39,838 nucleotides of DNA, from NCBI GenBank assembly GCA_046715235.1, contig JBKJZO010000014.1:1-39838 (forward strand), in the 5' to 3' direction. Positions 30,735-38,899 of this stretch are shown here, piece by piece (positions within the stretch are counted from its first letter, which is position 1; the number at the start of each line of letters is the position of its first letter). A model generated the notes under the pieces. The model had not been told where the DNA came from. It saw only the letters and a list, made by a program, of their open reading frames with translations, and made no database searches. This DNA is from JBKJZO01 sp046715235 (GTDB lineage Bacteria > Actinomycetota > Actinomycetes > BP-191). A program made the translations under genes and the position numbers.

Positions 30735-32339
30735 TTACTGAGCCGTCCCAGTCGCTGCGTCCGAGTCGTAAACGACCGTTCCCCGCAGCACGGTACGGCG
30801 GCACTGCGGCGATGTGCCGGGTTGGGGCAGAGCTGTCGCGACCCAGTCGGGATCTGTCGCCCATGCGCCGATTCGCTCATCCGCGAGTGCGGTCTCGGCA
30901 GCCGTTGTCGCCGCCCAGACGGCGAACGTCGCGGGCGCGCCAACCACCAGCACGCCCTCAGCGTCGCGACCGGCGACCCGCCAGCCGCCGCGTGTCGACG
31001 CGGCGAACGCGGCCTTTGCCGTAAGGCCTAACCCGGGCGTGCGGTGCCGCAGGGGGGCCCACACAGCTGCCCACGGATCGAGTGAAGTCACAGGCGAGTC
31101 GGAAGAGATGCAGAGAGGCACGCCGGCGGCCAGAAAGCGGGCCAGCGGATTCATCGTCGCGGCACGCTCGGCGCCGAGGCGTCGGTCGTACATGCCGCCG
31201 GCACCGCCCCACAACGCGTCGAATACCGGCTGCACGCTGGCGACCAGGCCGAGTCTGGCCATGCGGGCGATCGCGGCGTCGGATGCGAGTTCGACGTGTT
31301 CAAGTCGGTGCCTGCCGGCGGCAATCGCCGGCAGCCCGACGGAATCGGCGGCCCGCTCGAAGCCATCGAGCGCGACGTCTATCGCCGCATCGCCGATCAC
31401 GTGGAAGCCGCACTGCAGGCCGGCCCGCACCGTTGCTACCACGTGCTCCGCGAGCTGGTCGGCGTCGTAGCGCACCGAGCCGCTGGTAGCTGGATCGTCG
31501 GCGTACGGCGCGTGCAGCGCGGCCGTGTGCGAGCCCATCGAGCCGTCGCAGAACAGGTCACCGCCGGCGCCGCGCAGTCCGAGCCGCAGGGACGTTTCGA
31601 CGTCGCCTAGTTTTGCCCAGTAGGGCACGACTTCGATTCCGCCCGGTTCGGCTGCGACGTCGAGCAGGCACTCGAGATCGGGCAGTCCGGCGATCTCGGG
31701 CCCGCTCATCTCGTGCACGCAGGCAACACCACGTGAGGCGGCGTGCCGCAGCGCGGTCCGTTGCGCGCGGGCCGTGTCGGACCGCGAGAGGGATCTCAGC
31801 GCGGTGTGCCGAACCGCGTGGTGCGCGTCGAGGCGCACCAGCCCGTCGCCCGAATTGCCGGCAAGAGCATCGACCTTGCTCATCGCGAGCAGGGCGCTGG
31901 ACGCGACGGCGGAGTGCGCGTCGACCCGCGCGAGATAGACGACGCTGCCCCACGAAGCGCGATCGATCTCGGCCGCTGTCGGTGGCCGCTGCTCCGGCCA
32001 GCGCGTCTCGTCCCACCCGGAGCCGATGAGGACGCCGCCGCGCAGCGCCCGCGCCGCGGCGTTGACCAGGTCGAGCGCTGCGGCCAGTGACGGAGCGCGG
32101 CTCAGGTCGAGTCCGCTCAGTGCCAGGCCGGTCTGCGTCAGGTGCACGTGCGCGTCGACGAATGCCGGGGTTACCAGCGCACCGTCGAGGTCGACTGTCT
32201 CTTCGGGCGTGAACTGGTCGGTCGCGTCGTCGGCGCCGATCCACACGATCGTGGCTCCGGCGACCGCGAGTGCTGTGGCGCCGGCCCGACCAGCGGCGAC
32301 GACGTGCCCGCCGCGATAGAGCGTGAGCTGCTCACTCAA
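30735..32339 (-). CDS. Amidohydrolase family protein (YtcJ-like)
   Basis: The 534-residue protein belongs to the amidohydrolase-3/YtcJ group. Features are the metal ligands in AFVDAHVHLTQTGL, DGSMGSHTAALHAPYADDP, CGFHVIGDAAIDVALDGFE, GRHRLEHVELASDAAI and the final ISSDSPVTSLDPWAAVWAP. These enzymes hydrolyse amide or cyclic substrates; the substrate is unknown. The start is TTG 32339, overlapping the Lrp stop by TTGA, so translation is coupled to the regulator. It may be involved in metabolism controlled by that Lrp regulator. Confidence 0.88.
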   Translation of the reverse strand: MSEQLTLYRGGHVVAAGRAGATALAVAGATIVWIGADDATDQFTPEETVDLDGALVTPAFVDAHVHLTQTGLALSGLDLSRAPSLAAALDLVNAAARALRGGVLIGSGWDETRWPEQRPPTAAEIDRASWGSVVYLARVDAHSAVASSALLAMSKVDALAGNSGDGLVRLDAHHAVRHTALRSLSRSDTARAQRTALRHAASRGVACVHEMSGPEIAGLPDLECLLDVAAEPGGIEVVPYWAKLGDVETSLRLGLRGAGGDLFCDGSMGSHTAALHAPYADDPATSGSVRYDADQLAEHVVATVRAGLQCGFHVIGDAAIDVALDGFERAADSVGLPAIAAGRHRLEHVELASDAAIARMARLGLVASVQPVFDALWGGAGGMYDRRLGAERAATMNPLARFLAAGVPLCISSDSPVTSLDPWAAVWAPLRHRTPGLGLTAKAAFAASTRGGWRVAGRDAEGVLVVGAPATFAVWAATTAAETALADERIGAWATDPDWVATALPQPGTSPQCRRTVLRGTVVYDSDAATGTAQ

Positions 32340-32776
32340 AAGTGCGGCGGCCTGTCCTCGAACGGCGTGCTCAGCACGATCGTCGTACGAGTGGACACGT
32401 TGGCGGCGGCGCGAATGTCCTGCAGCAGCGCCTCGAGATCGCCCGGCGTGCCGACGCGCACCTTGAGGATGTAGCTCTCGTCGCCGGCGACGCTGTGGCA
32501 GGCCTCGATGAAATCGAGATGCGCCAACCGGTCGGGCGTGTCGTCGGGAGCGGACGGGTCGATCGGCTTGACCGATATGAACGCCGTCAGCGGCAAACCG
32601 ACCGCAACAGCGTCAACCTTCGCCGCGTATCCACGCACCAGCCCGCGGTGTTCGAGGCGCTTGACCCGCGTGTGCACGGCGGAGACCGAGAGCCCGGTTT
32701 CCTTGGCGAGGTCGGTGAAACTCATCCTGCCGTCGCGTGTCAGCAAACGCAGAATGACTCGGTCGGTCTCCTCCAT
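32336..32776 (-). CDS. Lrp/AsnC-family transcriptional regulator
   Basis: The 146-residue protein has an N-terminal helix-turn-helix (EETDRVILRLLTRDGRMSF to TGLSVSAVHTRVKRLEHRGL) and a C-terminal RAM ligand domain (LTAFISVKPID, CHSVAGDESYILKVRVGTP). The RAM domain senses amino acids or related molecules. ATG 32776 is chosen because the HTH starts right after it; an upstream extension to 32830 lacks homology. It is translationally coupled to the downstream amidohydrolase and probably regulates it. Confidence 0.9.
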   Translation of the reverse strand: MEETDRVILRLLTRDGRMSFTDLAKETGLSVSAVHTRVKRLEHRGLVRGYAAKVDAVAVGLPLTAFISVKPIDPSAPDDTPDRLAHLDFIEACHSVAGDESYILKVRVGTPGDLEALLQDIRAAANVSTRTTIVLSTPFEDRPPHF

Positions 32777-32843
32777 GTCCGAGACCTTACGACGAATGTC
32801 CGTAAACAGGCGTGGTCTTCCGTGTTGCAACGACGGTGTCGCG

Positions 32844-33593
32844 CTACGTAATGTCGCGCGACACCGTCAGCCGGGCGCCGGCGAGCGCGAACGCGACGCC
32901 ATAGGCCGTCAGCAGCACAGCACCGCCCCAGATCGGCAGCAGCTCCATGCCGTCGACCTGGTAGCTGGCCAGCGACTGAGCCGCGCCGCCTGGGGTCCAT
33001 TTCCCGATCGCGGGCACGAGCTCGACCAGCAGGCTGTCGACGACCGAGCTCCAAACGAGTGCGGTCACGATGGCCGCGACCTGATTGCGCACGAGTGCGC
33101 CGTACCCGACGCCGACGACGCCGTAGATCGCGGTGGCCAGCCCGGCTCCGAGCAGGACGCTGGGCACCCCGTGATCAGTGACGCTCGCGTCGACGTTCTT
33201 GATCGACAGGGCGATCACCGCTGCCACAACGGTGGCGGCTGTTGCCAGCACGGCGTAGACCAGACCGATGAGCGCGTACGCGAGCAGCTTTGCGGCGACG
33301 ACGCGGCCGCGTCTGGGCTCGGCGAGGAACGTCGAGGTGGCCGTGCGATGCCGCCACTCGCCCGACATGCCGACGATGCCCAGGACGAGCGCGAACGGCG
33401 TTCCGGAGCTGGCTGCCTGGAACAGCGAGCGCACGCCCTCAGGCGTGTCGAGCGGAGGCGTTCCCTGCTGCCCTGCCGCGTATGCGGAGCCCGCGACACC
33501 GAGGATCACGAGACCGGCCAAGCCGAGGGCGAGCCAGATGTAGAGGCGGGTCGAGCGGATCTTGAGCAGCTCAGCTCTGACAAGTGCCGTCAC
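32844..33593 (-). CDS. ABC transporter permease
   Basis: The 249-residue membrane protein begins MTALVRAELLKIRSTRLYIW, the typical N-terminus of ABC-2-type permeases, and has six hydrophobic segments (about residues 18-38, 63-80, 101-128, 144-166, 172-190 and 222-240). It is the membrane partner of the ATPase encoded upstream. Substrate unknown; such pairs often export peptides or antibiotics. GTG 33593 is favoured because GGGGGAG is five bases upstream; GTG 33599 is too close to it. A 69-bp gap separates it from the ATPase gene. Confidence 0.88.
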   Translation of the reverse strand: MTALVRAELLKIRSTRLYIWLALGLAGLVILGVAGSAYAAGQQGTPPLDTPEGVRSLFQAASSGTPFALVLGIVGMSGEWRHRTATSTFLAEPRRGRVVAAKLLAYALIGLVYAVLATAATVVAAVIALSIKNVDASVTDHGVPSVLLGAGLATAIYGVVGVGYGALVRNQVAAIVTALVWSSVVDSLLVELVPAIGKWTPGGAAQSLASYQVDGMELLPIWGGAVLLTAYGVAFALAGARLTVSRDIT

Positions 33594-33662
33594 CGTCACT
33601 CCCCCGCCGCGATCGCGATCGCCGCGGAGAGCACTCGGTCGACGTACACGAATCCGCACTCG

Positions 33663-34580
33663 TCACCGTGATCCACGGTCACCCACGCCCTCATCCGCCG
33701 TGAGTTGCATGAACACGTCCTCGAGGTTGCTGCGCATGGGCGTCAACTCGTGCAGTACGACGCCGAGCTGCGCGGCGAGGGCGCCGACGGCGTCACTGGT
33801 CACGTCGGCGACGGTGAAACTCTGCGGGCCGGTCACCTCGACGAGATGTCCGAGCGCGGCGAGCTCGGCCATCAAGCGATCGGCATCGGGGCTGCGCACA
33901 CTGACCTGATCGGTCGTCCGGTTAACCAGCTCGTCGATGGGCGCCTGCGTCACCAGTCGACCCCTCGCGATGATGACGACCTCGTCGACCGTTTGGGCGA
34001 CTTCGGACAGCACGTGGCTGGACAGCAGGACAGTGCCACCCTGCTCAGCGTGGTAGCGCACGAACCCGCGCAGCCACTGGATGCCCTCGGGATCCAAGCC
34101 GTTCGCGGGCTCGTCGAGCACGAGCAGTTCGGGCCGGCCGAGCAGGGCCGCGGCCAGCGCGAGCCGTTGGCGCATGCCGAGGGAGAACTCCCCGACCCTA
34201 CGGCCGCCGTACGCCGACAGCCCGACTTCGTCGAGCGTCTCGGCGGCCCGCGATGAGGGCAACCGTGCCGCCGTCGCGAGAATGCGCAGATGGTCGAGGG
34301 CCCGCCGCGCGGGGTGGTAGCTCGTGGCCTCGAGCACCGCGCCAGCGGCCTTGAGCGGCGCGTCGAGCTCGGCGTACCGGCGACCGCCGATCGTCGCCGT
34401 CCCGCTCGTGGGGCGCACCAGCCCGAGCAGGGCCCGCATCGTTGTCGTCTTGCCTGCGCCGTTGGGCCCGAGGAAGCCGACGACCTGGCCGCGCCGTACC
34501 TCGAAACTCAGCTGGTCGACCGCCGTCACCGCCCCGAAGCGCTTCGTCAACGAGCTGATCTCGACGAGCGCGTCGGTCAT
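33663..34580 (-). CDS. ABC transporter ATP-binding protein
   Basis: The 305-residue ATPase has Walker A (GPNGAGKTTT), a signature motif FSLGMRQRLALAAALLG, Walker B (LLVLDEPANGLDP) and the switch His (LLSSHVLSEVAQ). The C-terminal part (about 215-305) is the accessory domain common in CcmA-type exporters. ATG 34580 overlaps the stop of the acyl-CoA dehydrogenase by ATGA. It drives the permease encoded next, probably for export. Confidence 0.92.
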   Translation of the reverse strand: MTDALVEISSLTKRFGAVTAVDQLSFEVRRGQVVGFLGPNGAGKTTTMRALLGLVRPTSGTATIGGRRYAELDAPLKAAGAVLEATSYHPARRALDHLRILATAARLPSSRAAETLDEVGLSAYGGRRVGEFSLGMRQRLALAAALLGRPELLVLDEPANGLDPEGIQWLRGFVRYHAEQGGTVLLSSHVLSEVAQTVDEVVIIARGRLVTQAPIDELVNRTTDQVSVRSPDADRLMAELAALGHLVEVTGPQSFTVADVTSDAVGALAAQLGVVLHELTPMRSNLEDVFMQLTADEGVGDRGSR

Positions 34581-35737
34581 CGGCGCGCGTCGTCAGCGAG
34601 CGTCCGGCCGATCACGAGTCGCTGGATCTCGTTGGTGCCCTCGACGATCTGCAGCACCTTCGCCTCACGCATGAAGCGCTCGACCCGGTAGTCCTCGACG
34701 TAGCCATAGCCGCCGAGCACCTGCACCGCGTCAGTCGTGACACGCATCGCGACGTCGGACGCGAACAACTTGCTCATAGCGGCCTGGCGCCGGTAGGGCT
34801 TACCGGCATCCCGGCGCCGGGCGGCCGCGAGGTAGAGGGCGCGGGCGGCCTCGATGCCGGTCGCCATGTCGGCCAGCATGAAGCTGACGCCCTCGAAGTT
34901 GATGATCGGTTTTCCGAACTGCTCGCGCTCGCTGGCGTACGGCAGGGCCACGTCGAACGCCGCCTGAGCGAGCCCGACGGCGCACGCGGCTATGCCCAGC
35001 CGACCGCCGTCCAAGGCCGACATCGCAATGGCGAATCCCTCGCCCTCCGCGCCGATCAGATTCGCCTGCGGCACCCGAGCGCCGTCGAACGCGATCTGCG
35101 CGGTGACCGACGACCGCATCCCCATCTTGTGCTCGGGCCTCGCCGGAGTGAGCCCCGGCGTGGATGCCGGCGTGAGGACACAGCTGATGCCGTGCGCTCC
35201 CTCACCACCGGTGCGCGCCAGCACGTTGTAGAAATCCGCGACGCCGCCGTGCGAAACCCACGACTTCGCGCCGTTGATGACGTAGTCGTCGCCATCGGCG
35301 ACGGCACGTGTCGTCAGGGCCGCGGCGTCGGAGCCCGATGCCGGCTCCGAAAGGCAGTACGCACCCAGCTGATCGCCGCCGACCATGTCGGCGAGCCAAC
35401 GCTCCCGCTGCTCTTCGGTGCCGTACTGCGAAACTGGGTAGCAGGCCAGCGTGTGCACAGAGACGCCTAGGCCGACACAGAGCCACGCCCGCGCGAGTTC
35501 CTCGACGACCTGCAGGTAGACCTCGTACGGCTGCGCACCGCCGCCGTACCGTTCCTCGTAGGGAAGGCCGAGCAGCCCGGCCTGCCCGATGGTGCGGAAA
35601 ATCTCGCGCGGAAACTCACTCGCGGCTTCCATCTGGTCGGCTCGCGGCGCGACCACCTTGTCGGCGAGATCGCGGACGAGCGCGAAGAGCTCCGCGGCTT
35701 CGCGGGTCGGCGCTACCCGGTCGACGGCCACGGTCAT
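34577..35737 (-). CDS. Acyl-CoA dehydrogenase
   Basis: The 386-residue flavoenzyme oxidises acyl-CoA thioesters at the alpha-beta bond. It has the N-terminal helical domain, the FAD-binding beta domain (AYCLSEPASGSDAAALTTRA, NGAKSWVSHGG) and the C-terminal helices (ASEREQFGKPI; AVQVLGGYGYVEDYRVERFM). Catalytic Glu366 lies in IVEGTNEIQR. Length and motifs fit a short/medium-chain type enzyme. It overlaps M24 upstream and ABC downstream by four bases each, so it lies in one translationally coupled chain. Which acyl-CoA it uses is unknown. Confidence 0.92.
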   Translation of the reverse strand: MTVAVDRVAPTREAAELFALVRDLADKVVAPRADQMEAASEFPREIFRTIGQAGLLGLPYEERYGGGAQPYEVYLQVVEELARAWLCVGLGVSVHTLACYPVSQYGTEEQRERWLADMVGGDQLGAYCLSEPASGSDAAALTTRAVADGDDYVINGAKSWVSHGGVADFYNVLARTGGEGAHGISCVLTPASTPGLTPARPEHKMGMRSSVTAQIAFDGARVPQANLIGAEGEGFAIAMSALDGGRLGIAACAVGLAQAAFDVALPYASEREQFGKPIINFEGVSFMLADMATGIEAARALYLAAARRRDAGKPYRRQAAMSKLFASDVAMRVTTDAVQVLGGYGYVEDYRVERFMREAKVLQIVEGTNEIQRLVIGRTLADDARR

Positions 35738-36864
35738 CCCGCCAGCGTGATGAGTGAGCGGGCGACGAGGTTGAGGTTGTCGTGGCCGGATTCGGTGCAG
35801 ACGACGATGTCCTCGATGCGGGCCCCATGCCGGCCGGGCAGGTAGATGCCGGGCTCTATCGAGAATGCCATCCCCGGCTCGAGCAGGTCGTCGTTGCCGG
35901 CGACGATGTAGGGCTCCTCATGCTCCTCGAGCCCGATGCCGTGACCGGTGCGGTGAATGAAGTACTCGCCGTAACCCGCGTCGGTGATGACGTCTCGGGC
36001 GACCGCGTCGATGGACGCGCAGGTCACACCCGGCCGCACCGCCTCGCACGCCAGCTGCTGCGCCTGCCGCAACACCTCGTAGTAGTCGGTGAACCCGTCG
36101 GGAGCCGAGCCGACGACGTACGTCCGCGTCTCGTCGGAACAGTAACCCTCGGGAGTCGTGCCGCCGATGTCGACCACCACGGCATCGCCACGTTCGATGA
36201 CGCGATCGCCGGTGTCGTGGTGCGGACTCGCGCCGTTGGGTCCGGAGCCGACGATGACGAAGTTGACCTCGCTGTGGCCCTCCTCGACGATCGCCGCCGC
36301 GATATCGCGGCCGACCTCACGTTCGGTGCGACCCACGAGCAGCCACTCGCTGATGCGCTCGTGCACGCGGTCGATCGCCGCCCCGGCAGCCCCCAGCGCC
36401 TCGACCTCGTCTGCCGTCTTGCGCATCCGCAGCTCGCGCAAGACCGCGCCCGCCGGCCGCTGATCAGCCTCTGGCATCTCGTCACGCAGGCGCAGGGCCT
36501 GCACCGCCCACATCCGATCAGCGATGCCGATTGCCACCGGCTCGCCGCCGATCGCGTCGCGCAGCAGGCGTCCGCAGAGCTCGTAGGGGTCGTCGGTCTC
36601 GTCCCAGCCGAGGATCTCGATGCCGAACGCACCGGCTACCGCCTCTTGCGCTCTGGGCAGTTCGAGCCTTGGTACGACGAGCGCGACCGGTCCGGCCGCG
36701 GGCAGGACCAAACACGTCAGTCGCTCGAGCGGCAGCGCGGCGTACCCGGTGAGGTAGCGCAGATCCGCACCCGGTGTGACGAGCAGCGCATCGAGGCCTG
36801 CCGCGCCGGTCGTCGATGCCGCGCGGGTCAGGCGGTCGCCCGGGTGGAGCGCCAATGTCGTCAT
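35734..36864 (-). CDS. M24-family Xaa-Pro-type aminopeptidase
   Basis: The 376-residue protein has a creatinase-like N-terminal domain (about residues 1-140) and the pita-bread metallopeptidase domain. Metal ligands appear in AVVVDIGGTTPEG, CSDETRTYVVG, HRTGHGIGLEEHEEP, FSIEPGIYLPG and ARIEDIVV. It is the counterpart of M. tuberculosis pepE (Rv2089c) by position. It probably cleaves X-Pro dipeptides or similar peptides. ATG 36864; it overlaps the acyl-CoA dehydrogenase start by ATGA and is divergent from the exonuclease gene (64 bp gap). Confidence 0.92.
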   Translation of the reverse strand: MTTLALHPGDRLTRAASTTGAAGLDALLVTPGADLRYLTGYAALPLERLTCLVLPAAGPVALVVPRLELPRAQEAVAGAFGIEILGWDETDDPYELCGRLLRDAIGGEPVAIGIADRMWAVQALRLRDEMPEADQRPAGAVLRELRMRKTADEVEALGAAGAAIDRVHERISEWLLVGRTEREVGRDIAAAIVEEGHSEVNFVIVGSGPNGASPHHDTGDRVIERGDAVVVDIGGTTPEGYCSDETRTYVVGSAPDGFTDYYEVLRQAQQLACEAVRPGVTCASIDAVARDVITDAGYGEYFIHRTGHGIGLEEHEEPYIVAGNDDLLEPGMAFSIEPGIYLPGRHGARIEDIVVCTESGHDNLNLVARSLITLAG

Positions 36865-36928
36865 GCCAAGCAACGTACCCCTGGCACGCCCACGTGGAGG
36901 GGATTGCCCTTTGTGGCACAGTCCTGCC

Positions 36929-37858
36929 GTGGCCGACCGTCTGCTGTTGCTCGACACGCCCTCGCTGTATTTCCGCGCGTTCTTCGGGGTCCCCGAATCC
37001 GTTCAGGCGCCCGACGGCACGCCCGTCAACGCGATCCGCGGCCTGATCGACATGATTGCTTTCCTCATCACCGAGCGTCGCGCCGACCGGGTCGTCGCCG
37101 CCATGGACGCCGACTGGCGGCCGCGGTTCCGCGTCGACCTGCTGCCGTCGTACAAGGCACATCGCGTTGCGGAAGTGCTGCCCGCTGGGGCCGTCGAGGT
37201 GATCCCCGACACGCTCAGCCCGCAAGTACCGGTCATCGAGGCGGTCCTGCGCGCGGTCGGGATCCCGGTCTTCGGCGTTGCCGGCTACGAAGCCGACGAC
37301 GTCATCGGCACCATCGCGTCGTCGTACGCCGACGGCCCGGTCGAGATCGTCACCGGCGACCGTGACCTGTTCCAGCTCGTCCGGGACCCGGTCGTGAGGG
37401 TGCTGTACACGCAGAAGGGGCTGCGCAACCTGCTCGTCGTCGCCGTATCGGTCGTCGAGTCGAAGTACGACATCCCGGGGCGCGCGTACGCCGACTTCGC
37501 GCTGTTACGCGGCGATCCGTCCGACGGGCTGCCGGGCGTGCCCGGCGTGGGTGACAAGACGGCGGCAACGCTGATACGCGCGTTCGGGTCGGTGGACCGG
37601 CTGCTCGAGGCCTGCGATGAACCAGGCCAGGGAGCGCTGCTCACCGCGCCCCTACGGCGCAAGATAGACGCGGCCCGCGACTACATCGAGCGAGCCCGAA
37701 CCGTGGTCGAGGTCGCGCGCGACGTGCCGGTGCCGACATACGACGCGCGGCTTCCGCGCGAGCCAGCCGACCCCGCCGCTCTCGTCGAGCTCGCGCAGAG
37801 ATGGAACCTCGACAACCCGCTCAACCGCCTACTCGCAGCACTGGCCGCCCGCGCCTGA
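36929..37858 (+). CDS. 5'-3' exonuclease
   Basis: The 309-residue protein is a stand-alone 5' nuclease like the N-terminal domain of DNA polymerase I. Acidic metal residues lie in LLLLDTPSLYFRAFF, AAMDADWRPRFR, GYEADDVIGTIAS and VTGDRDLFQLV; the H3TH motif is DPSDGLPGVPGVGDKTAATL. It removes RNA primers or flaps in replication and repair. Start GTG 36929. It matches Rv2090 by position (between pepE and helY). Confidence 0.92.
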   Translation: MADRLLLLDTPSLYFRAFFGVPESVQAPDGTPVNAIRGLIDMIAFLITERRADRVVAAMDADWRPRFRVDLLPSYKAHRVAEVLPAGAVEVIPDTLSPQVPVIEAVLRAVGIPVFGVAGYEADDVIGTIASSYADGPVEIVTGDRDLFQLVRDPVVRVLYTQKGLRNLLVVAVSVVESKYDIPGRAYADFALLRGDPSDGLPGVPGVGDKTAATLIRAFGSVDRLLEACDEPGQGALLTAPLRRKIDAARDYIERARTVVEVARDVPVPTYDARLPREPADPAALVELAQRWNLDNPLNRLLAALAARA

Positions 37859-37954
37859 CGCGCGCCACCCTCCACCAAGATCCATTGAAGGGTTCGCATA
37901 TTCGCGCCAAGAGGCGCCGCCGGGAAGTCTTCAAGCGATCATGGAACCACTGTT

Positions 37955-38854
37955 CTAGATCTTCAGGCTGAGGCGTTTCGGCAGCAGCTCGAAGGTCGCC
38001 GGTGTCACGCCGACGCGGCGGTCGTCGATGGCCACCGGGCTCGGCGGATCGGAGTGCACCTCGACGCGCTTCTGCCGCCACTGCGAAATGTGCCGGTGCG
38101 GCAGGTGATCCGAGAGCACCATCTTGGGCTGCAGCGTGAAGGGCAAGTGCCTCGGGCCGTCCCACACCTGCACATCCCAGACCCCGTCGTCCGGCAGCGC
38201 CAGCGGCGCGATGTGCAGGCCGTCGTACGCGAACTGGCCATTGCTGAGGCGCACCTGCACGGCCTTGTCGTGCCACTGCGCAAACACCATGTCGACGTCC
38301 ATGTGCCGCCTCCGGTACGACGCCAGCGTCGTCCACCACGCGAGCAGGCCGCCGACCCGGCCGATCCGGCGGAGCCGGCGGGTTCGGCCCGCAGCCACCG
38401 CGCCCAGGCCGACGACCGCGTCGTTGAGCACGTACGCGCGGCGCTCGGCCCCGGACCGGTCGTGAAACGTCGCGACGCCCACGTCGACCGGCATGACGTC
38501 AGGCCGGGCAAGAGAAAGCGCCGCGGCTGTCGGATTCGACCTCAGCCCGAAGGTTCGCGCGAAATCGTTGGGTGCGCTCCCAGGAAACACGCCGACTACG
38601 ACGTCGCTGCCGGTGTCGATGAGCGCAGGCAAGACATCGGTGAGAGCCCGTTGACTGCCGCACACCGCGACGTACCGCGCGCCTTCTTGGATGAGTGCCG
38701 ACACCGTGCCAGCGGGGTCAACACCGAGTGCGACCCGCCTCGTCGCCACATCCCGCACCCGCAGGGCGGCTTCCAGTTCGTCGAGCTCCGCCGGCAGGCA
38801 CGCCTCACCCGGCTGCGGGACGAGCAGGACGAGCTCGCCCAGCGGGTGTGACAT
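37955..38854 (-). CDS. Degenerate diacylglycerol-kinase-fold protein
   Basis: The 299-residue protein aligns with the DAGK catalytic family: GELVLLVPQPGEA, VGVFPGSAPNDFARTFGL (family PLGTGNDFA), PVDVGVATFHD, AYVLNDAVVGLGA, and the C-terminal VEVHSDPPSPVAIDDRRVG. The nucleotide-binding GGDGT loop is replaced by CGSQR (AVCGSQRALTDV), and the GTGND by SAPND. So it probably lost kinase activity or uses another substrate. ATG 38854. It lies 45 bp downstream of helY in the same direction and ends convergently with the exonuclease. Confidence 0.8.
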   Translation of the reverse strand: MSHPLGELVLLVPQPGEACLPAELDELEAALRVRDVATRRVALGVDPAGTVSALIQEGARYVAVCGSQRALTDVLPALIDTGSDVVVGVFPGSAPNDFARTFGLRSNPTAAALSLARPDVMPVDVGVATFHDRSGAERRAYVLNDAVVGLGAVAAGRTRRLRRIGRVGGLLAWWTTLASYRRRHMDVDMVFAQWHDKAVQVRLSNGQFAYDGLHIAPLALPDDGVWDVQVWDGPRHLPFTLQPKMVLSDHLPHRHISQWRQKRVEVHSDPPSPVAIDDRRVGVTPATFELLPKRLSLKI

Positions 38855-38899
38855 GGATGCGAGTTTTCCGTCGCGGCGCGACGCCACCAAATCGTGGAC

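Noticed and set aside
35782..37365. A 527-codon plus-strand frame over the M24 and exonuclease genes
   Set aside because: It runs antisense to M24 and out of frame with the exonuclease; both real genes have clear motifs, and its product does not.
37904..37917. Hairpin GCGCC-AAGA-GGCGC between the exonuclease and the DAGK-like gene
   Set aside because: The five-pair stem has no T-tract and is too weak to call a terminator.
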